Origin: Artemia franciscana
Taxonomy: Eukaryota; Arthropoda; Branchiopoda; Anostraca; Artemiidae
Direction of reading: 5' to 3'
DNA length: 64,000 nucleotides
Assembly (NCBI RefSeq): GCF_032884065.1
Contig: NC_088863.1
Span: forward strand, 38,907,076-38,971,075
The notes beneath the pieces are model-generated. The model searched no databases. It was not told where the DNA came from and saw nothing but the letters and a program-made list of their open reading frames with translations. The position numbers were made by a program, and so were the translations under genes. Of the stretch, positions 51,131 through 63,699 are shown one piece after another (position 1 is the first letter of the stretch; the number at the start of each line of letters is the position of its first letter).

Positions 51131-51639
51131 ATACGACCCGTGTGTTACAAACCTTCTCCCAGCAATGGGTCAAATTGCATGGTGACGCAGAATACCATCG
51201 TCGGAGGATCTACTACAGGAGGACAACTGCGAAAGGGCGTAAGAACCAGATATATGGACAACGACCTCAGCAACTGGCTACCTCGGCCTTGTCAGGGTAC
51301 CCGTCAGACTGGGGATATTGCGGGTCAACTCTATTCCCACTTGAGGAGTGGCACACCTCGAGGAAACTATAGTCTATTAGCACGGGATTCTGATTAATGG
51401 ATAATTCTTCTGGACTTGGTCTGTTTTGGTGGGCGTTTCTGGGCTGAGAAACCTTTTCTTAGTTGATTTATCTACTACGTGTTGCCTCCACGTAGTAGGA
51501 TGATATTTGTAGGTATGAATACATAATGAGTCGGAGGTAAAAGGCTCGAGATTGTCTGTGCAGGATTTCAACTCTTGTTGATAGAAGAGCATCGTCAAGC
51601 GATGAAAACCAAGTTGTAACCATGATAGGCCCAGGATTG
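51131..51639 (+). other. Probable 5' untranslated region of the retrotransposon that follows
   Basis: GC-richer than its surroundings and in step with the plus-strand element at 51640-53560. Two short overlapping open frames (51140-51397 and 51142-51372) have no recognised domain. Assignment is by position only. Confidence 0.35.
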
Positions 51640-53560
51640 CAAAAAGCCTCGACTCAACTGATGGTCCCAGGGACTTGTTACTGTCCGGTTCTAAGCCGGC
51701 TTAAGGGGGACCAACTAATTTTCCTGGGCCCAAAATAAATTGAAATGTTACGATGTTAGAAAAATAACTATCGTATCGACATTTTGAGTGACGAATTCAG
51801 GCGACTTGAACCAAACTTATTAGGAGTTTCAGAAACTCATATCCCAGAGGTAAGAAACATGACATTAAGTAATATAGAATTTATTTACTCAGCAGGAAGG
51901 ATGGGGAACAAAGACAGGAAGTAGAGTTCATGATGAATAGGGAAGCTGCTAAGTTCCGTTTAGGTTGGGAAGGTATTCATACAAGAACATTAATCGCTCA
52001 GTTTACGAAAAAAAGTGCAGGGTTTCAGTCACAGTAGTATTAGGCCTTGTAGAACCGACCGACAAAGAGAGTAGTGATTCAGATGAATTTTACTTACAGT
52101 TACAGGAACAAAAAGACAGGGTCCTAGGCAGAAATATGGCTTTTTACTAGGAGATTTTAACGTCCAAGTCGGTAAAAATGGGAATAGATGGTATCCTAGC
52201 CTAAGTAAATTCGGTGTAGTAAAATAAAACAGTGATGGCTACGGACTGCACTAATTTTGTAGGTGTAATCATCTAGTTCTAACCAATACAGTACTTGGTC
52301 ATAAAGTGGCTCATAAGTTACCATGGTGTTCATATGATGGTAAGACATACCTTATTGATTATGTCATTGTAAACCGAAAACTAGCGCGATCAATACAAGA
52401 AACTAGGGTATATAGGAGTGCTGTTATTGTTGTTAAAAGTAAAGATCACCATTTGGTAGTGTCTAGGGTTAATTTAAAGCTAAAATTTTGGAAAGGTAAC
52501 TGCCTTCAAGGAATTAATGACGTTTGTAAACTCCAGGATGAAAATTTTGCGAGAAACTTTCCAGGAACAGTTGAATACTAAACTGGAAAGTTTAAAATAT
52601 GAAAATTTAGAGGATGGAGGGCATAATTTTAGCAAAATAATTTATGGAGCTGCTAATACGAATATTAGTGAAAATGCTTTATGTATAATAGAGAAAAGGG
52701 AATTGTTAAGAGTTACCAGAGTGATAGATAATATTAAAATAAGAGGACTTTAAAAAGGTTGAAAGCATTGAAATATGAGCTTAGGAGGAGTGAAGTAGAG
52801 ACCATGAATAAATTGCCGAGGATCTGGAAGATACAGCTAGACAGCATAATAGTACAATATTGTACTAACATGTTTATAAATGGAGAAGAAGTGGTCAATC
52901 TGGACTTGTCCCAGTTAAAATAGGAACGTGACCGCAATTAGTGATAATGAGAGTGTTACAGAAAGATGGGCCGAACTTTTTGAGACTGTCCTAAACCGGG
53001 ATAGAGTTCCAGGAAAAGATATAGAGAAAAATGAAGAGGCTTGTGACACCTTGGATGTGAAGGAAGATTTATTTTTTGACGAAGAATTAGTAATAGTACT
53101 AAAAGGAATAACGAATAATAAGACCTCATGTGCGTATAGTGTGGTAAATGAGTTTCTTGAATATGGTGGCTATGAAGTTAGAAATATGTTACGGTAGGCT
53201 ATGAATATTATTTTGAAAAAGGGGATGTACCTAGCGATCCTGGGGAAACCCTAATTAAGCCCTTGCAAAGGAAATATAAGAATAAGTGCAGAAATTATAG
53301 AGGAATTAGTCTGGTATCTGTATATAGAAAATTACTAAATATGATGACCCTTTTTAGACTGAGAGATGCTATGAACAATGATTCAAGAGAAGAACAGTGC
53401 GGTTTTAGGAAGGGTAAATGATGTGTCGACCAAATATTCACTCTTAAATTAATAATTGAGAATTACTTGAGTCATCAAACACCTTTAGTCCTTAGTTTGA
53501 TATTTTATGAGCGTCCGATTCAGTTGATAGAAGATGCTTTTGCGAAGGTATTATCCTTCT
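51640..53560 (+). pseudogene. Craniata/RTE-like non-LTR element, 5' half (endonuclease and RT start)
   Basis: In order: the start of an AP-type endonuclease (about 51760), GDFNVQVGKNGNRWYPSLSK (52150-52209), GHKVAHKLPWCSYDGKTYLI then DYVIVNRKLARSIQETRVYR (52299-52419), SKDHHLVVSRVNLKLKFWKG (52438-52497), the linker up to AISDNESVTERWAELFETVL (52931-52990), EELVIVLKGITNNKTSCAYS (53083-53142), then RT pieces NYRGISLVS and EEQCGFRKGK near 53290-53420. It is cut off near 53560 before the catalytic YADD region. Several stops and shifts; it sits in antisense orientation to UGCG. Confidence 0.82.
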
Positions 53561-53566
53561 GTTGTA

Positions 53567-54603
53567 TTAATTAAAAAAAATCCGAAAAAGAAGTTTTCAA
53601 CGAAAAGTAAAGGTCATATTAAACTTAAGACCAGAAGAGATAAAAACCAATAATAATTGAAACTCAAAACGATCAGAAATTACTATTAAAGAATAAATGA
53701 AACCCAAAAGGAACAGAAACTAAATAAACAATCATAGCAAAAAGTAAAATCGGTACTAATATAAATGAATAAATAAATCTTAAAAGGGGTAAAACATAAA
53801 TTTAACATGCAAATAAAGAATAAAACGAACAAAAATAATTTACTATTAAAGAATAATGAAATCCAAAATGAGCAGAAATTAAATAAAAATCATAGCAAAC
53901 AAAACAACAATAGGTACTACAATAAATGAATGAATTGATCTTAAAACAAATAAAATTTCGATGGAATATACAAATCAAGCTGATAACAAACAAAAATCAC
54001 TACCAACAAGAGTTTGGCTACTGCCCACTTCCCTAACTGTTAGAGTCTAAAGCCTACTGCGTCATTTGCGCTTTACTGAAGACGAATTATATTACAAATG
54101 TCTTCTTTTGTACTTGTTTCAACACTGAAAGTAAAATGAGAATTACAATGAAAGAAAATCTCGACCTGACGAGCTTTCAGCAATTAATATCATTGTATAT
54201 CAAATATTCAGTTTAATTTTATTAGTTATTTCCAAGACTCTTCCAGACCCAAATAGTTATCAGTAAAGCGCCAATGATGCAATAGGCTTTAGACTTTTAC
54301 AGTTAGGAAAGGGGACAGAAGCCAAACTTTAGTTGTAGTGATTTTTGTTCGTTTTAGTTCGATTTGGATATTCAATTTAGGCTTTACACGTTTTAAGATT
54401 AACGTATTCTTTTATATTAGTATCAGCTGTATTGTTTTTTACTATAACTGATTATCTAATTTCTGTTCGTTTTGGGTTCCATTAATTCTTCAATAGTAAT
54501 TTCTGATCGTTTTGAGTTTTAGATTTTTGTTTCTGCTGATCTTAAGTTTAATACTGCCTTTACTTTTCTTAGAATTGCTTCTTTTTCAGAAAGTTTTTTT
54601 TAC
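53567..54603. repeat. Foldback repeat R4, about 1 kb, with nested direct duplication
   Basis: The left arm (about 53567-53800) and the inverted right arm (about 54380-54603) share GAAAAGTAAAGG, ATTAAACTTAAGA, CTCAAAACGATCAGAAATTA, ACCCAAAA-GAACAGAAA and GGTACTAATATAAA-GAATA (TGATACTAATATAAAAGAATA on the right). The left arm is itself partly duplicated in direct order at about 53820-53990. A single diverged arm of the family occurs at about 62140-62400. Confidence 0.75.
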
Positions 54604-54649
54604 TTCTAACTTTACGTCTAACTTAAGTAAGCCGTTATTGTGATATTGC

Positions 54650-55710
54650 TTTGTCACCCTATTGACAATATACACGATCATAGATCGTTTGGGTTTAATT
54701 CAGCATTCGCCTCAATCTTCCTTGAAAGCTTCACCTTAATGCATTTAGCTTGTATAGTAGCAATAGTAGCAGCATGCAAATAGCACCTTTTTTCAACATT
54801 TCCTTCAACACACGATGGAATTTTTAACTTAACACCACCAACCGGTCCTGAAGCATTGCTGATACCTCTTCTGGACAATCTATGTGGGCATAGTGTGTTT
54901 CCGATTTATTTCAATACAGTTACAATTTTGCCCAAAATTTTCGCCTTATTAACCTTAGATTTATTAGTACTATTAGTAGCACCAGCAGTAATAGGAGTAA
55001 AGCTGATGGTAGTAGTCTTAGCTGTAGCAGCAGTAGTAGTAATTGTAGGAGTAGTATTGTCTTTATAACTGTAGTTATACTTATAGTAAATATTGTCTTT
55101 TGGATAGTTCAACACCCCCCACAAAGAGCGTTGTAAGCTTTAATTTAACATACGAAACTGTTCCTAAGATATTGCTGATATGCCCTTTTGACAACCTGCA
55201 TACGGATGGCAAGTTGTCATCTGTACAACAGAATTTTTTTGAAAATTTCACCTTCATACCCATAGGCATAGTTGTAATAGTAGTCACAGCAGTAATATAA
55301 CTACTCAACTACAATTAGCCATTGCTATGATATTGTCGATTTACTCTTTTTTAATCTGTATATTCGTATACTTTTTGAAATTTTCATCTTAATGCCCTTA
55401 ACCTTACAAGTAGCAGCGATAGAAGTAGTAATTGCAGCAATAGTAATAGCAATAGTAGAACTAGTAGTTGTTGCTGCAGCGCACATGGTATTAGTGGTAG
55501 TGCGCACATACTGCTTTTTGGTCACTTGATACACAAACCAATTCTTAAGATACGTTATTTTGACAAACTAAATGCACATAGTATCTTTTCATAGTTCGAA
55601 TATGCCAGCAATATTCTCAAATTTTACCTTCACAGACTTAGCCTTAATAGTAATATTATCACAGTAGTTTTGGTGGTAGAAAAAGTAATTGCAGTGTTAT
55701 ATGCTCTTTG
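54650..55710. repeat. Modular repeat R5 with (GTA)n-like trinucleotide segments
   Basis: Four or so modules of about 230-250 bp. Each has a core (CCTAAGATATTGCTGATATGCC-like, CTTTTTGACAA-CT, TTTTCACCTTAATGCC-like) followed by GTAGTAGCAGTAGTAG-like runs, seen near 54765, 54975-55055, 55275-55300, 55410-55475 and 55650. Thr/Ala-rich open frames on the minus strand are products of the trinucleotide runs. Confidence 0.65.
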
Positions 55711-55729
55711 GACTATTTTGAGCAAAATT

Positions 55730-56170
55730 GCAATCTCACAGTTTTAATCAGACTCCTTTGGTGAAGAGGGTTAGTTAGGAGGGGGGCTTGCTGCCCACCA
55801 TAGCTTTTGATTATTGAAAGGGAATTATAACTTCCAATTTTCAATCAAATGAGCCTTCTCTAAGTTTATACAACCATCCCTTCCATGAAAACCTAAAATG
55901 ACCCCGGGGCATAACTTAAAACCCTTGCTCCTTTGCTAAAAGTCTTTCAGCCCCAAAAGTCTTGTTATATGATATTTAGACTATTTTGAACGAAACGGCT
56001 ATCTAAAAATTTCTATTAGACGCATTTCGCCTGAGGACTGTGGGGGGGTGGGGTGTCATCTTCAAGACATAATTTCCAAACTTTTCAAAATGGCTATTTC
56101 AAAATTTTGATTGGACGTGTTGGACAAATGATGGGCGTGGATTTGTGGGGGGCAATCGGCCTCCGGTTAC
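55730..56170. repeat. R1-like repeat patch
   Basis: GGACTGTGGGGGGGTGGGGTGTCATC and TTTCAAAATTTTGATTGGACG resemble, with spacing, parts of 63880-63985 and the inverted 40090-40200. Diverged. Confidence 0.45.
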
Positions 56171-59100
56171 TTTCGACTATCAAAAGGGAAACTGGCCCTC
56201 TCAATTTCCATGTGTGATTATTTATAAGCCTTGTTGCCGATCTCGACGACGAGAAGAGCAATCTGAAGCGCATAGGCTGGAATATTCAGCCTTTGAATTT
56301 ATTTCTCTATTTACATTGCGTGCAAGTTTATTTAAGTAGTCTTGTTTTCTACTCTTTTATTGAAAGGTAGTTTGATTTTCATCAATATCAACAAATTACC
56401 CAAGAATTCAAGGACAGTAGAATTATATAAAATTGAAAAATTAGTCTTCATATGAAATTACTATTATTACGATAACGGATTTCACAAATAAAGTTTACAG
56501 ACCTCCGAAAAAGCTTGTTGTTTCACACTTTTCAAGAAATTAGAGGAGAGCAATTTTCCCTCCGATGTTTTCACACATTTGACTTTCAACAGGTAGCGCC
56601 AGGTTAAAATCAAAATCTGCTATTCTTCCATTCTTCTAAAAACAACTTAACCACCAATAACGTTAATAATGTCACCATGAAGAAAAAATACGAGTGTAAT
56701 CCTTAGAAAATAATTCAATGTAAAGAAGAAGATTGAAAGAAACAAAATCATTACTGAAGACAGAAAATTCCATTAAGGTTTTAGTGGAAATTTCCCTCCA
56801 CATCAGTAGTTCTAAGTCAATATTTCCAAAGGAGAAGTCTTAAAAGACAGAACTTCCAGAGTTTACGACCAATAAATTTTGGAAATTTTGAGTCATGGAA
56901 CTTATCTTCTTTATCCCGTATTAGAAAGTTCACCTTTTTTAGACATTCCAAAAATCCATTTGGTGATCGTAAATCATAATGCAGGAGACAAAAGTAAGGA
57001 ACACAGCATCATGGTTGCAAAAACAGCGGCAACTTAGCAAAGAGAATAACAACGGCCCATTGTAAAAGAAACTATAAAAACACGTTTGAAGGGTAACTGT
57101 TATTTAGCTTCAACTTAGAAATAAAAGTTTATTACGAAAGAATTCTTCCCCGGCATTAGGAGAGTACTGAAACATAGTAGAAAGCCGTTTAAAGACTAAT
57201 ATGAAAGCTAATGCTTATATCTACGTCCATTATATAAATTTGTCTTGATGAAAGCGTCGTAAAGTGTTCTCTGGCGCCAAAAGCGACACTTTTTGGTATC
57301 ACTTCAGGAACGGAAAGGCTGAAAAACATAACGAGTGTACAAAAATCTCCGTAGTCAAGAACCCTTAATAGGAGGTTTCAAGCCCCCCTTGAATATCCCC
57401 CCTCCAAGTCCTCATAGTAAGTAATAAATGAAAACTCGGTTTCTTCGCAGAAGAGACAACTGAGGATCCCTGTGGTAAGGTACATATAATATCTCCGTTC
57501 CTAGCTTCCCATTGAGAAATCTACCAGCATGGGTTTACAGTGGCAGAAAGGAGGAGAGGACCTAACATTAAGCGGTGCCAGAAAACATGGCGATGGGCCG
57601 ACGATTGAGGTCAACTATTGATAAAAGCTTGAAATTTAACGCTTGAATTTGAAATCCACCAAAGCTGGTGGCTTGGCAGCCTGTGAGAAGCCTCTGGCGA
57701 AAGGAGAACCATGTTCGCATTTTGGTCCTCCAACTACATGTATCAAGTCCTTATATGATTCATGATCAAACAAGACAAAACTAGCCTTACTTTCTACGAA
57801 ACATTTAGTCAGCGATAGGGAGCAGGGGCATTGTGGGGACCAAAGCCAACTTTGGTATTCCGTACCTACAGAATGAAATAACTTGTACGATTTTAATGGA
57901 TACTTTATGTAGAAAATGCGTACCTTTCTTCTAAAATTTGGTCAGTGCTTTGCAACGCCGAAGAAAACCTTTTTTTTTTGCATCGTATAACTTTTAATTA
58001 TAAAATTAACTCTCATCCTATTTTCTCACGGGACACGTCAATTAATTTTCCAATTAATCAGCCAGCTTTTTTTTCATTGACTCATCCCTTTTATTCATGT
58101 TACTGGGTGAGCCGAGTCCCGTAGTCGTACCACCATTTCCGCAAGGTGCCCTGTATCCATATATGACTGGCTATACATATCACAGTCAGGCGGCGAAAGG
58201 CTACTCATTCGTAGAAGGCTAGTCACCCATAGGAATAGTTCCCTGGCCATTTGACACCGACGCTGTCCAAACAGCGAGGATAAGCCAATCGTTCTCGGAA
58301 TTTGAAATAGTTAGCTGTAGACTAGTGTAAAACATTTTTATGAGACCCTAAAACTTGTCTCTAACCCTAAATATTGTAGACTGTCTGCGACTAAGGATTC
58401 CAAAGGTCAAAGATAAAAAAAAGTGATGTTTTACACGTTTTTGAAAAATATCTCGTTCCCTGCAGGTTTCAAGCTAATTATATTTATTATAAACACTGAA
58501 AAGAAACATCGCAGAGGACTAAATGCTCTACCGTTGTTGTTTGAAATTTTGATCGGGTAATTCCGATCAAAGACATGCCACACAAGTTTAAAAATTATTT
58601 ATAAATTTACGATTATCAATAATTTCATTAATCATTGCTTTATATTTAGCAATTTTTGCTAATTTTTTCTTAATAATATTTTCATTTATACTAATTACAT
58701 TTAAACTAAAAAATAATTAAGAATATCTTCTTTAAAGCCCGGAAACTTAGATTCTTTCATAATGTCAAATTTCTAAATGGGAATTATACGGACCCCTATT
58801 ATTTAGTAAGAAAAAAGTAAAGTTAAAGTTAGATGGCACTAGACCCTTAAGGTCCAAGCCCGCGGTAGTGATCTCTGTTTCGTGGCCCATCAGCCAGGAA
58901 GTACGATGGGGGGTCGGGGGTCAACCATCCTGTGCTTTCGCACTTAAAGTAAAGGTACTTAGTAAGAACTTTTATATTTATTCGGGTTGTATTGATAGCT
59001 ACAACCTAGTGAAGAACGAATCACGGCCCATAGTAGCAAAAAAAGTGTTTAAATTAAAAAAATGTTTTAATAAAAAAAAACTGACCGGAAAGAAAAAATT

Positions 59101-60406
59101 GCCATTTGTAGCTGACCCCAGGAATGATAACTAATATATTGAATAGTCTTAACTGTAAAATTTAAATTTAAAAGGAAAACATAAAAAATGATTTCGGATC
59201 GAAACAGAAAGTAAACCAATGAATAACCATGGCCGAAAACCTTCTACAGGAGATTCACAGTTTTCTAGCTTGAACAACAAGGAAATCACTTCTTTGCATG
59301 GGTAAAACTTATGTGTCCTCTATTTTTTTCACTACTAGCTTGGCACCAAAACATCATAGAGAGTGGCGAAATTCCCATACTACTATGAATAAGACCTTTA
59401 ACTTTTTAGTCGTAAACTGAGCAAATAGCATTATATTTCTAATACTTACACAGCATACTATAGCGAGTGGTAGACTATATACGAGCAAGGATTACTGGAG
59501 GGGGGGGGGAGAAAGCCTAATTGGCAGCCTTGATAGGGTTGGATGCCTCGTATGCATTTTTTTCAAACCCCCCTATTTTTTTAACTTTGAAACCATGTCG
59601 CTGATGATTCAGAAGAACTACCACTTTCAACTTCAATCAGTCTCATTTTCTTTCAATTTAATATCGAATGATATACCAAGTTATTTTAGTCCAGCAAACA
59701 GCTTTGTTTGGATGAAAGAGGGCTAAGTTATGAATTTCTGATTCATTTCATTCATTTGAACCTTTTTCTATCAGAAAATATCCCTGACCCAGGGTAGGGT
59801 CTACATACACTGTAAATTTCGAGTCGATGAGAAAGGAAAATAAATGGAGATAACGTCGTTTGTCAAATTGTGTTGTGCGTTGAACGTTCCATTTGGCCAG
59901 TGCAAAAAGTACGTAGTTTTTTAATAGGCTAGTAGTAGTAGTAGTTTGCAACAGTTGCAAGAGGTGCGTCGCGTACTTAAGATCTTGGCAGAAATTACTT
60001 GTACTTTGAGGTCTCCTTGTACAACGGCATCTGCCCTATAAGTTTCAAGCCAATCAGATTTTTTTTCTTTTTTTTCAATCGGCAAACATATTTTAAGTTG
60101 CTCAAAAAAAAAAAAAAAAAACTCAAGGCAAATTGTTCTTTTTTTGTCAATGCGATATTGCTGATTCTGATAATTCAATCCCAAGCTGATAAAAAGTATT
60201 TTACATTTTTAGTATTGCCAGAGTTTACGAAGCGAAGAAAAAAAAATTCACAAACAACAGAAGAGTGACAAAAAAAAATCCCGCAAATATCAAAACGAGA
60301 ACAACGGATATCACACGTCACACAATAAGACATTTTCTTCTCGTTTTAAAGACTTTCAGTCACTTTCCTATTCTACACTTCTAAACCAATAAAAATTGAG
60401 AATTAC

Positions 60407-60672
60407 CTAGTCATCCGGGCTTGAAAGGCAAGTACTTTACAATGGCCACTATTTTGCCAAGCAGGCTGACTTGCAATTGTCAACCTCCAGCCCCTGTCTG
60501 TAATAGCTTTGGCCATAAAAAAATCTTCAGCTAAATAGCAGCCAAATACTACCAATCCACCTGCTTCGTCAATGACTTTTTTTCTCATTAAACTACTCAT
60601 ACCCGTCGGACAATTTATTCGCATGAGATCAGCAGATAGGTACACACGAGCATGAACAGTTCCGAAATATAT
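60407..60672 (-). CDS. UGCG: Ceramide glucosyltransferase, catalytic exon
   Basis: Acceptor TTTTTTAG|ATA at 60673, donor ACTAG|GTAATT; length 266 (88 codons plus 2 bases). It reads IYFGTVHARVYLSADLMRIN, then CPTGMSSLMRKKVIDEAGGL, then VVFGCYLAEDFFMAKAITDR and GWRLTIASQPAWQNSGHCKV, ending QARMTR with the last Arg split by the intron. The conserved His in FGT-H and the third catalytic Asp (AED) of UGCG are present, as is TGMS-LMRK. The track-style ATG in MYLSADL is not a start; the exon is open further upstream to the acceptor. Confidence 0.95.
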
Positions 60673-62458
60673 CTAAAAAAGAACAATTATTATAAAAAGA
60701 CCAAAGAGCCATTAATGTATACGGTCGAAAGCTCGAGGTTGGCACCAAAGGATTTTCCAGGATGAGGACACTGGTGGATCCAGGAGGGCCAGCCCCCCCC
60801 CCCATCCCTAAGATTTTTTCACTCTTTTTACAATAAATTTGTCAATTTGGTCAATTATTGGGATCCTGGTCACATTCCCCCCCCCCAAGATTTTGCTCAT
60901 TGGCGCCCTTATCACATTAGACCCACCAATATTTTGCTGTAGATCCACTCCTGGATGGGTAGGAGAACTGAAACACCAGAAATTACATTAAGCCTCTTTG
61001 TAATTTTTTTAAGATGTTATTTGGAATGATTTAAGGGAAATTCGGCTCAGTTAAACTAGAAGCGCTTCTGAAAATTCGATAAATATAAATTTCCTGAAGG
61101 CAATGCAGTGATACTTTTACTGCAAGATCTTTCCAGTTTACAAAAAATGGACACAAAGAATTGAAGAATCGGAATGTTCAATAATGAAGGATCAAGTAAT
61201 TTCTTAAAAATTTTAAAGGACAAAAAAAAAAACATTTCGTACTTTTAATCCGTCTAAAAATAAACACATACACCAAGAGCTTAATAAACACATCAACAAG
61301 TTACTTGATCTGTAACTAAGACATGGATGTGAAATTTTCTCGATTTTCCAGGTCCTTTCTTTGTTGATTGATTACAAACAGTTTTGTGAAGAAGTCTAGT
61401 CGGAAATGTGTTTGAGAATACTTTAAACCTTAATAATCTTGCTCTTTTTCGTCGACTTTTGCTTCGTCTCGTCATATTATGTTGATAGCTGATTTTGGAG
61501 TAATAATGAGTCTTCAACTTCCGGAATCTAGGTTCCCAGATTTTCCGAGATTTTTTTTTGAATTTCTTCTGTGATACTTAAAAATCCGGGAAATCTGGAA
61601 GTTCAAAAGCCCCTTTTTTCCGGATTATTTTTATATTGTTTCGGACCGGTTCATATTCCAGATGCAAAGAAGAAGACGTCAAAGAATAATCTTGAAGACA
61701 GATTCCGGAAGTTCCAGGAGGTGAAGACCGGACTAAACATATTTTCGATTCTACTTTGTTCTGTCTCTCTATTACTGACATTTTTACCACCAATACAACC
61801 GGCATGTGAGACGAACAGCTGTTCAGAACCTTCTGATTATTTCCCTGACTTAAAAAAAAACTTCCAATAATCTCCCAACTTTTTTTGAGTCGTTACTGCT
61901 TTTCAGAAAAAAAAGTTGAAGCACTGATACCACTCTAGCCATTTTGAGAGATTGAAAGGGAGATAGCCCCACTCTTACTTATGGTGACTCTTATTGTAAA
62001 CCTTGTTTATTCTTGAAATACCATTTTGTTGTTGTTTTTTATAATCTTTTGACAAATAAAAACACACTGCTCTAAATACCAATCAATTTCAGTGAAGTGT
62101 AAATGACGCTTTGATCTTTAGAAGGTTTAAGAGACAGTGGCCAAACTCTTAGTTTTGGTGATTTCTGCTTGCTTTACTTTTGGCTTATTTTAATATTTTT
62201 ACTTTTTGGTTGCACAAATCCATCCATTAAAGTACTGTTCATTTTTGAGATTTGAAATAATTATTTGTTTCGACTTCAGTTAGTTTTAGATTTTTTAATA
62301 AATTCATAGCAAATTCTATTGGTTTTAAGTCGGAATTATTATATAACTCTATTTCCGCCTATTTTGGATTTTAATATAGCTAGTCACTTTTCTTTGAAAA
62401 CCTTTTATTTGAGAAAACAATATTTTTTATTAGTATAAATAAAAGTGCAGAGACTTAC
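60673..62458 (-). other. UGCG intron, about 1.8 kb
   Basis: Donor AAG|GTAAGT (62458-62453), acceptor AG at 60674-60673. Contains homopolymer C patches (60791, 60879) and, at about 62140-62400, a diverged single arm of R4. Confidence 0.85.
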
Positions 62459-62571
62459 CTTCTCTAGAGTCGCTGCAAACCCTTCCCTATCACAAACAAA
62501 AGGCATCTGGTGGACTAAGCCCACATCGTCTTCCATGTGAGCAACCATATCTGATAGTGTATCTTCCTTCA
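62459..62571 (-). CDS. UGCG: Ceramide glucosyltransferase, internal exon
   Basis: Acceptor AATTTTGCAG|TG at 62572, donor GAGAAG|GTAAGT; length 113 (2 + 37 codons). It reads (V)[18 protein letters not shown], then [19 protein letters not shown], and joins in phase 0 to IYFGTVH. The animal UGCG pattern is DTL-DMV--M---VGLVH-LP-V-DR-GFAATLE-VYFGT, so the match is clear. This lies in the glycosyltransferase domain after the nucleotide-binding DxD region, whose exons are beyond the window. Confidence 0.94.
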
Positions 62572-63260
62572 CTGCAAAATTTACAAGTCAACTCACTAAC
62601 TAAGATTTCCTTTTTGTACTACGAATAAAACACTTCGCAACACTAGCCTAACAGACACCAGTGATAATCCTCTTCCTCCTTTTCCTTATCAAAACTAAAA
62701 TAGCCTAGTCTTAATATTTTGTAATCCAATTTGAAACATAAGATTTGTTTGCGTGTTTTATTCTGGGTAAAAGAATGAACCAACTTATACGGCAAGATAC
62801 CCGTAAGTATAAATGAAGCCCAGTGATTCGTCTAAATCGTGATATTTTTTTTTTAATGACATCATGGATGCTCGAAATGATTTTTTTTTTTAAAGAGAGA
62901 AGCAAACAAAATATTATTTATTACTTAAATTTGACGAATACCCTTAAAGTACATTTCTCCGTTAAAATTGAGACACTTACAATGACTAAATACCAGTTTA
63001 ACGGCACCCTCTTCACGAAACCATGATGCTTCGACTATTTTGTTTTGACCTAGAGTTGACGGTCGGTTGGGGGTAGGGAGAGCCTCCAATTTCGTGTGCT
63101 GGATAAGCCCATCTTATCATCCATATAGAGATCACAAACAACCTCTCGATATCCGAAAAACATGCTCAATTTTCAGCTATTGACGAGCCAATTTTTAGTC
63201 TTGACAACCTGCACATACCCTGACTTGTACATATAATTAAATAAAAAAAAAAAAACAACT
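62572..63260. other. UGCG intron continuing out of the window
   Basis: No further UGCG exon was found between 62572 and 64000. Confidence 0.6.
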
Positions 63261-63261
63261 T

Positions 63262-63480
63262 TCTTTAGCTGAAAGTAAGGAGCAACATTAAAACTTATAA
63301 CGAACAGAAATTATTACGTATATGAAGGGGGTTGCCTCCTCCTCAACATCTCCCTCTTTACACTAATTTTTTTAAGTACTTTTAAAAAAGCGTCTTATTG
63401 TTCCAATTAAACAGCCCTTGTGTTTCAGGAGTCATTCTTAAAGAATTGGGACTACTATCAGTTGAAAAAAAAACTGTTTT
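63262..63480 (+). repeat. R2 single-arm copy
   Basis: GCTGAAAGTAAGGAGCAACA, ATTAAAACTTATAACGAACA, GAAATTATTACGTATATGAA, then CTCCTCCTCAACATCTCCCT: a diverged version of the 41005-41134 arm. It is followed by CAGGAGTCATTCTTAAAGAATTGGG as also seen at about 40622. Confidence 0.7.
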
Positions 63481-63699
63481 TTTTTATTTAATTTCTGATC
63501 GTTTTTTAAATAATGCCAGGAATCTGGTCCACCTGCACGGAGAAACCCCTCCTCAAAGAAATATCCTTTAGAAAACTCAACCTCGGTGAAATCCACCCCA
63601 GACAGTTACTCCTAACCACTCCACGCGTAAAATTGAGACAGAAAAGAGAAAACAAGACATATAAAATGAATTTTGTATAAGAATTCTGGCAAGTTCCCG

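Noticed and set aside
54856..55534. Val/Ala- or Thr-rich frames on both strands
   Set aside because: Explained by GTA/TAC trinucleotide runs in the R5 modules.
58868..59134. 88-codon plus-strand open frame with basic C-terminus
   Set aside because: No recognised similarity, no promoter or splice evidence; chance frame in intronic DNA is as likely.
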